A DNA stretch of 64,000 bases from Triglochin maritima (taxonomy: Eukaryota; Streptophyta; Magnoliopsida; Alismatales; Juncaginaceae). Shown here piece after piece: positions 60,306 through 64,000 of this stretch (positions within the stretch are counted from its first letter, which is position 1; each line of letters opens with the position of its first letter). Position numbers and translations under genes: made by a program. The stretch spans positions 7,080,501 through 7,144,500 of the forward strand of contig OY821779.1 of NCBI GenBank assembly GCA_963682175.1, written 5' to 3'. A model generated the notes under the pieces. It did not search any database, had not been told where the DNA came from, and worked only from the letters and a program-made list of their open reading frames with translations.

Positions 60306-61555
60306 TATGATCATTTAACTGTGTATTTCAAGTGTTTTGCAGAGGATTTAGTTTGATACCGGCTAATTCCTTTTTCCTCCAAGAAACATAACACGAATTA
60401 TTTTAATTTTGTGAGATCTTCTTGTTATGCTTAGACCATTGCAATAAAAGTGCGAATTATATGGCATAAATTGGCGTGATGGCAAGACTAACAATATAAC
60501 TTGCTGTTTATGGCAATATAACCTTGTAAGATCCGTAAGATTATTTATATTCATACCCGGACTTGAAAATTTGCGAACTTTCAGAACAAGTATGGACGTC
60601 GGTCTATCTACCCTTGAGTAGTATGTGCTTATCATTCGAAACGTCTTGGTGATCTTCAACCAATTATATGCTTCAATATAAATTACTTGGGGAACTTGAT
60701 CCCAGTGCTCCACGTCCTAATGAGACCAAACATCTGCAATTTCAGAATGTGTATTCGAGTTTGTAATCTCTGTATAATATTTATATATGGACAGATTGTG
60801 TATATTTTCTGTTGCTTGTTCCAAATTTCTATTGTTATTTTCAATACTGTTAATTCATAATTTTTATCTACATACATTAATTAACTTTAAACCGTGTTAT
60901 TTTTACCTAACGATCTATAATGTCAGTGGGAGCGATAGGTTTAGGTAGTTCCAGCTGTTACTGCAAAAATTCAATTCTCATTCTTATCTTCGCACTTAGG
61001 GTCTGGAGTTGGAGAGAAAGGTAGGAAGTGGAGATTTATTTTTTTCTATAGAGAATGAGAAGTGAGAAGTTGATTTGATCCAATTTCTTGTGTTCGAGTA
61101 CAATTTTTTTTGTTTGAGCGAGATCCGTCTCGAGTGGGGGGGGGGGGGGGGGGGGCAAAACCAACGTCTGGGCCTATACCAAGGTTTTCTTTTTTTTATG
61201 CGAGAGTCACATGACTAATAATTCTGAAGTATATATAGCTACAACCGAATTGAGCAAAACCCGCAAAATATCTTAGACTTTTTATATTATAATATATACA
61301 TTATACACACAAGGGAAATATCAAATAAGAAACAAACGCAAACCACAAACATCTCCGTCAGGAACGTATTCTTCCGAGACCGTCACGTGTACTCTTCTAC
61401 TACTACTACGGCTAACGCTTCGAAATCGGACTAGCGAAAAGAAAACACACGACGAGCCACCGGAACGCTCTTGCAATCTTCATATGCATCTCGTCCTCCT
61501 GAGCCGTCCGATCCAAACCGATTCCGATTTTTATTTGTGAACGGCGTGGATTGAT
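60306..61555. other. Intergenic, DUF616 3' flank to next gene's promoter
   Basis: No gene seen. It contains a G homopolymer at about 61136-61155 and an AT-rich stretch with TATA-like words (61283-61310), followed by a CACGTG G-box core near 61385, plausible promoter elements of the gene at 61556. Confidence 0.45.
61136..61155 (+). repeat. Poly-G run of about 20
   Basis: An uninterrupted run of about 20 G following cgagt and preceding caaaacc; its length is prone to assembly error. Confidence 0.9.
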
Positions 61556-61854
61556 ATGGTTTCGGGGAGTGTGGAAGACGTGGTAGAGGCTGCAGAGGAG
61601 AAGGCCGGAGGATCCGGATCTCCGCCGGCGGTGACGGGAAACCACGAGGATCAAAAGGTAACATTGCTTGCAGCATGTGGTGGTGGTGTTTGGTTTTTGT
61701 TCCGTGTTAGTTTGTTTTTTATTCTCATCTCGTAATTATCTAGGATTTCCATTACATGCTTGTGAATGTAATTGATTGGGTTTCAAACTAATCTTTCAGG
61801 GTTTAAATCTTGATATTTTGTTTTTCACTCCATAGGAGATGGAAAAGGAAACAG
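61556..61854 (+). CDS. First exons of an unidentified gene (partial)
   Basis: ATG at 61556 opens a GC-rich 34-codon exon (MVSGSVEDVVEAAEEKAGG...NHEDQK) ending at a good donor, AAG/gtaaca (61657). A possible 19-bp microexon (61836-61854, EMEKET) between tccatag and gttagc keeps the frame. The N terminus is acidic and Ala/Gly/Pro-rich with no recognisable domain; later exons were not found, perhaps because they lie beyond the window. The sharp drop in GC after 61657 and the promoter-like motifs upstream support a real gene. Function unknown. Confidence 0.45.
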
Positions 61855-62040
61855 GTTAGCCATTTAGAATTCGGAAAAAAAAGTGATGACAGAATACCTA
61901 CCTTTGAGATTGGTAATTGCTAGGTATTAGGTAAGGTACTTGACAGAAAAGTGTTGACAGAATACCTACACGGCTACACGTTATTAATGCTGGCTAAAGT
62001 ATATTTAGTAGGGGTTTAGAGTTTAGTTTATGCTTTGATG

Positions 62041-62861
62041 TAGGGAGGTAATCTATCTCTAAACGAGCGACCCAAAAATGCTTAAGATCGGCTCGATAAT
62101 GAAAATATCATTTTCGTCGCTCACTCGATAATAATTTCCAGTTGAAAATTCCGCTTGGTGCTCGGCTCAACCCCGCTAGCAGGGTCGAATGCGTCAAACT
62201 AACTTTCCAAAATCATCCAAACATTTCAACATTCAAAGTTCTAACACAAACCTTTGTTGACATCACTACTTATATACAGAGCACGAACAATATACCAGAA
62301 GCAAGAAAGTTGTGGACACGTAGACCCTCTGATCACAAAAAAACCCATCAAGCAACAGAGCAGGAGAACCACATTGTGTGTTGGAGGATCAGCATTACCA
62401 GCAGGGGCGAGAATGAGCACAAGCCGTCAGAGAGGATGAGACGACGACAAAGATGAGGTGTTAGGGTTTTGGAGGTAGGATTTGATTTGGGTGTGAGACG
62501 AGGGTTTGGGAATTAGGAGGGTTGGAAGATTTGAGTAATTATGTATTTGGGTTTGGTTTGTTAAATTGATTATTGAGTTTGGTAAATGAGTTTGATAAAT
62601 GCATAATGAGTTTTGTCAATGAGTTTGCTAAATGGGTTTCCTAATTATGTGATTTCATAGAGTATTCAGGTTAATTGGGTAATTGGATAGAATAATAAGC
62701 TCTCGAGCGATAATTGAACGAGCACCAGCGAGTGTGATCTGCTTGTTTAGTTTGTTGAGTGGATTTCTTTGCTCATCTTCGGCTCATTACTAACCAATCC
62801 AAGTCACAATATGAACAAAATTGAGCGATCTACCGATAACGAGTAAAACTTGACAGCCCTA
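62041..62861. mobile_element. Non-autonomous hAT element with 8-bp TSD
   Basis: 821 bp flanked by CTTTGATG at 62033-62040 and 62862-62869. Ends tagggaggta / tgacagcccta share only the outer TAGGG. The interior has many gctcg/cgagc words near both ends (gagcgac, ggctcgat; gagcgat, gagcacc) as subterminal repeats, and no protein. Probably in an intron of the gene starting at 61556. Confidence 0.75.
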
Positions 62862-62869
62862 CTTTGATG

Positions 62870-64000
62870 TGATTATGTATATTTATATTAGTCTCGTGGA
62901 ATTGTTGGTTTTGATTTTCATGGCATAATGTTACTATAGGATCTTATAGGGATTTTTATGGATGTTGGCTTGGTTCAGGGATATTTTAATGTTAGTTGGT
63001 TAGGCTAATTTACCGTGAATTACTGTTTGAGTTGAGAGTGCGTCGAGGAGAGAAATAGCAGGTAGGAAGGGAATATGATATTTGTATTGTTTAATTAATG
63101 CTATAACAATACACCACACTTATATCTTTTTTCACTACAAGATTCACACACTTTCACTACTACAAAGTAACACACACAAGTCTTCTTCGGTAAGATCTTG
63201 CTTCTCTTTTGATCCTAAAGAAGTAAAGATGCATTCATCATCTCATTCTCCTCATTTCCTATATAAATACAATCTTTCTACCCATGTAGCTAGAAGAATA
63301 TTTAGGGTTCGAGTCGAGCACAAGCAGCCATAAATACTAACTCATTGACACCCTTAATTCAAATTTCAGAGGCATCTGATAAAATTGGAACAATTATTTT
63401 TTATTCTTCGTTATTATCAGTTAATGTTTGTTATCAACAACTTTACCATTATCACACAGTATTTTGCAGCTACTCATTATTTTCTTGAATTTTCCCCTGA
63501 TAATTTAGATTGCTCTTCACGATACTATCAATTATCAATCTAACATTTGTTTATATTTACACCTTTTTTTGTTTCGTATTATTATTTTATAACAAATTTA
63601 GATAGATTATCTTGCTTCATCGACATTAATATAATACTATTATTATCTCTACATGGAACTTTTCATTCCAAGAAAATGAGCCCTCTTTTGAAATAATGTA
63701 GATGGGCTTATAAATAGTTATTCAACGATTTATCTATTTGTTATATGATTTAGACATTTCTGTTTGGAATCGTTCCAAGAACACAACAAACACATTACAC
63801 ATGTCTTGCCAAAGTGATTCTTCCATTATCATGCATGCGAGAACTTTCATATTTTGGATAGTAGTCTCATATTCGTAGAGATAGATGATTGGGACTTGTG
63901 AGATTTATGTGCAAACTACTGTAAGAACTAAGAACGTTTTGTGGAAATTAAAAAGGGACCGATATGGAAAACAAAAACTCTCAGAAGACAAATTGTTTTT
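62870..64000. other. AT-rich DNA, intron or intergenic; nothing recognised
   Basis: No coding resemblance, no clear repeat structure. May be intron of the gene beginning at 61556. Confidence 0.4.

Overview
The window is nuclear DNA of a flowering plant, most likely a eudicot. Evidence: GT-AG introns of plant size, a MYB-CC transcription factor, a plant DUF616 membrane protein, a plant nucleotide-sugar-transporter pseudogene, Tekay-type gypsy and copia retrotransposons with tRNA-Met-like primer sites, hAT MITEs and Au-like SINEs. No species can be named from sequence alone. About 1-50 kb is transposon-dominated; 51-62 kb is a gene-bearing island.

Layout. (i) 1-2.5 kb: AT-rich intergenic DNA with a decayed hAT transposase tail. 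(ii) 2.9-11.75 kb: a large Mutator-like element (MULE). It has a FAR1/MULE transposase on + and, converging on it, a PMD-like plus Ulp1-like protease gene on -. Arrays of a TCCGGA-centred short repeat fill its leader, two introns and the gap between the genes. (iii) 11.9-15.1 kb: a 0.76-kb perfect-looking foldback, an old hAT-like remnant and a foldback MITE. (iv) 14.3-25.7 kb: a 3.65-kb segment (half the MITE plus a solo LTR with TTCAC target duplication) occurs twice in direct orientation, separated by 4.05 kb of gypsy gag-pol broken only by five in-frame stops. This mimics a giant-LTR retrotransposon but is better read as a tandem duplication with filler. (v) 25.9-45.2 kb, minus strand: a shredded CMP-sialic-acid-transporter-like gene whose exons can still be read one by one. 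A decayed copia element (26.9-33.9 kb, itself holding a reverse solo LTR) replaced its middle exons, and an intact young Tekay-like gypsy element (36.26-44.69 kb, TSD ATATG) sits in its first intron. (vi) 45.4-48.5 kb: an 8-bp-TSD hAT MITE and a decayed Myb/SANT-like (PIF/Harbinger-associated) ORF. (vii) 51.4-53.9 kb: six-exon MYB-CC gene (PHL11-like). (viii) 55.4-60.3 kb: seven-exon DUF616 gene. (ix) 61.56 kb: first exons of an unidentified gene, then an 0.82-kb hAT MITE.

The most striking unexplained signals are two CpG-containing palindrome systems. One is CGGTCGACCG, clustered 7-13 times in the LTRs of at least two (probably three) different retrotransposon families in this one window. 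The other is TTATTCCGGACAGAC, arrayed at four places in the MULE. Both look like dense binding or methylation targets carried by mobile elements rather than random simple repeats. All exon structures were built by eye from splice sites and family resemblance; no database search was run.
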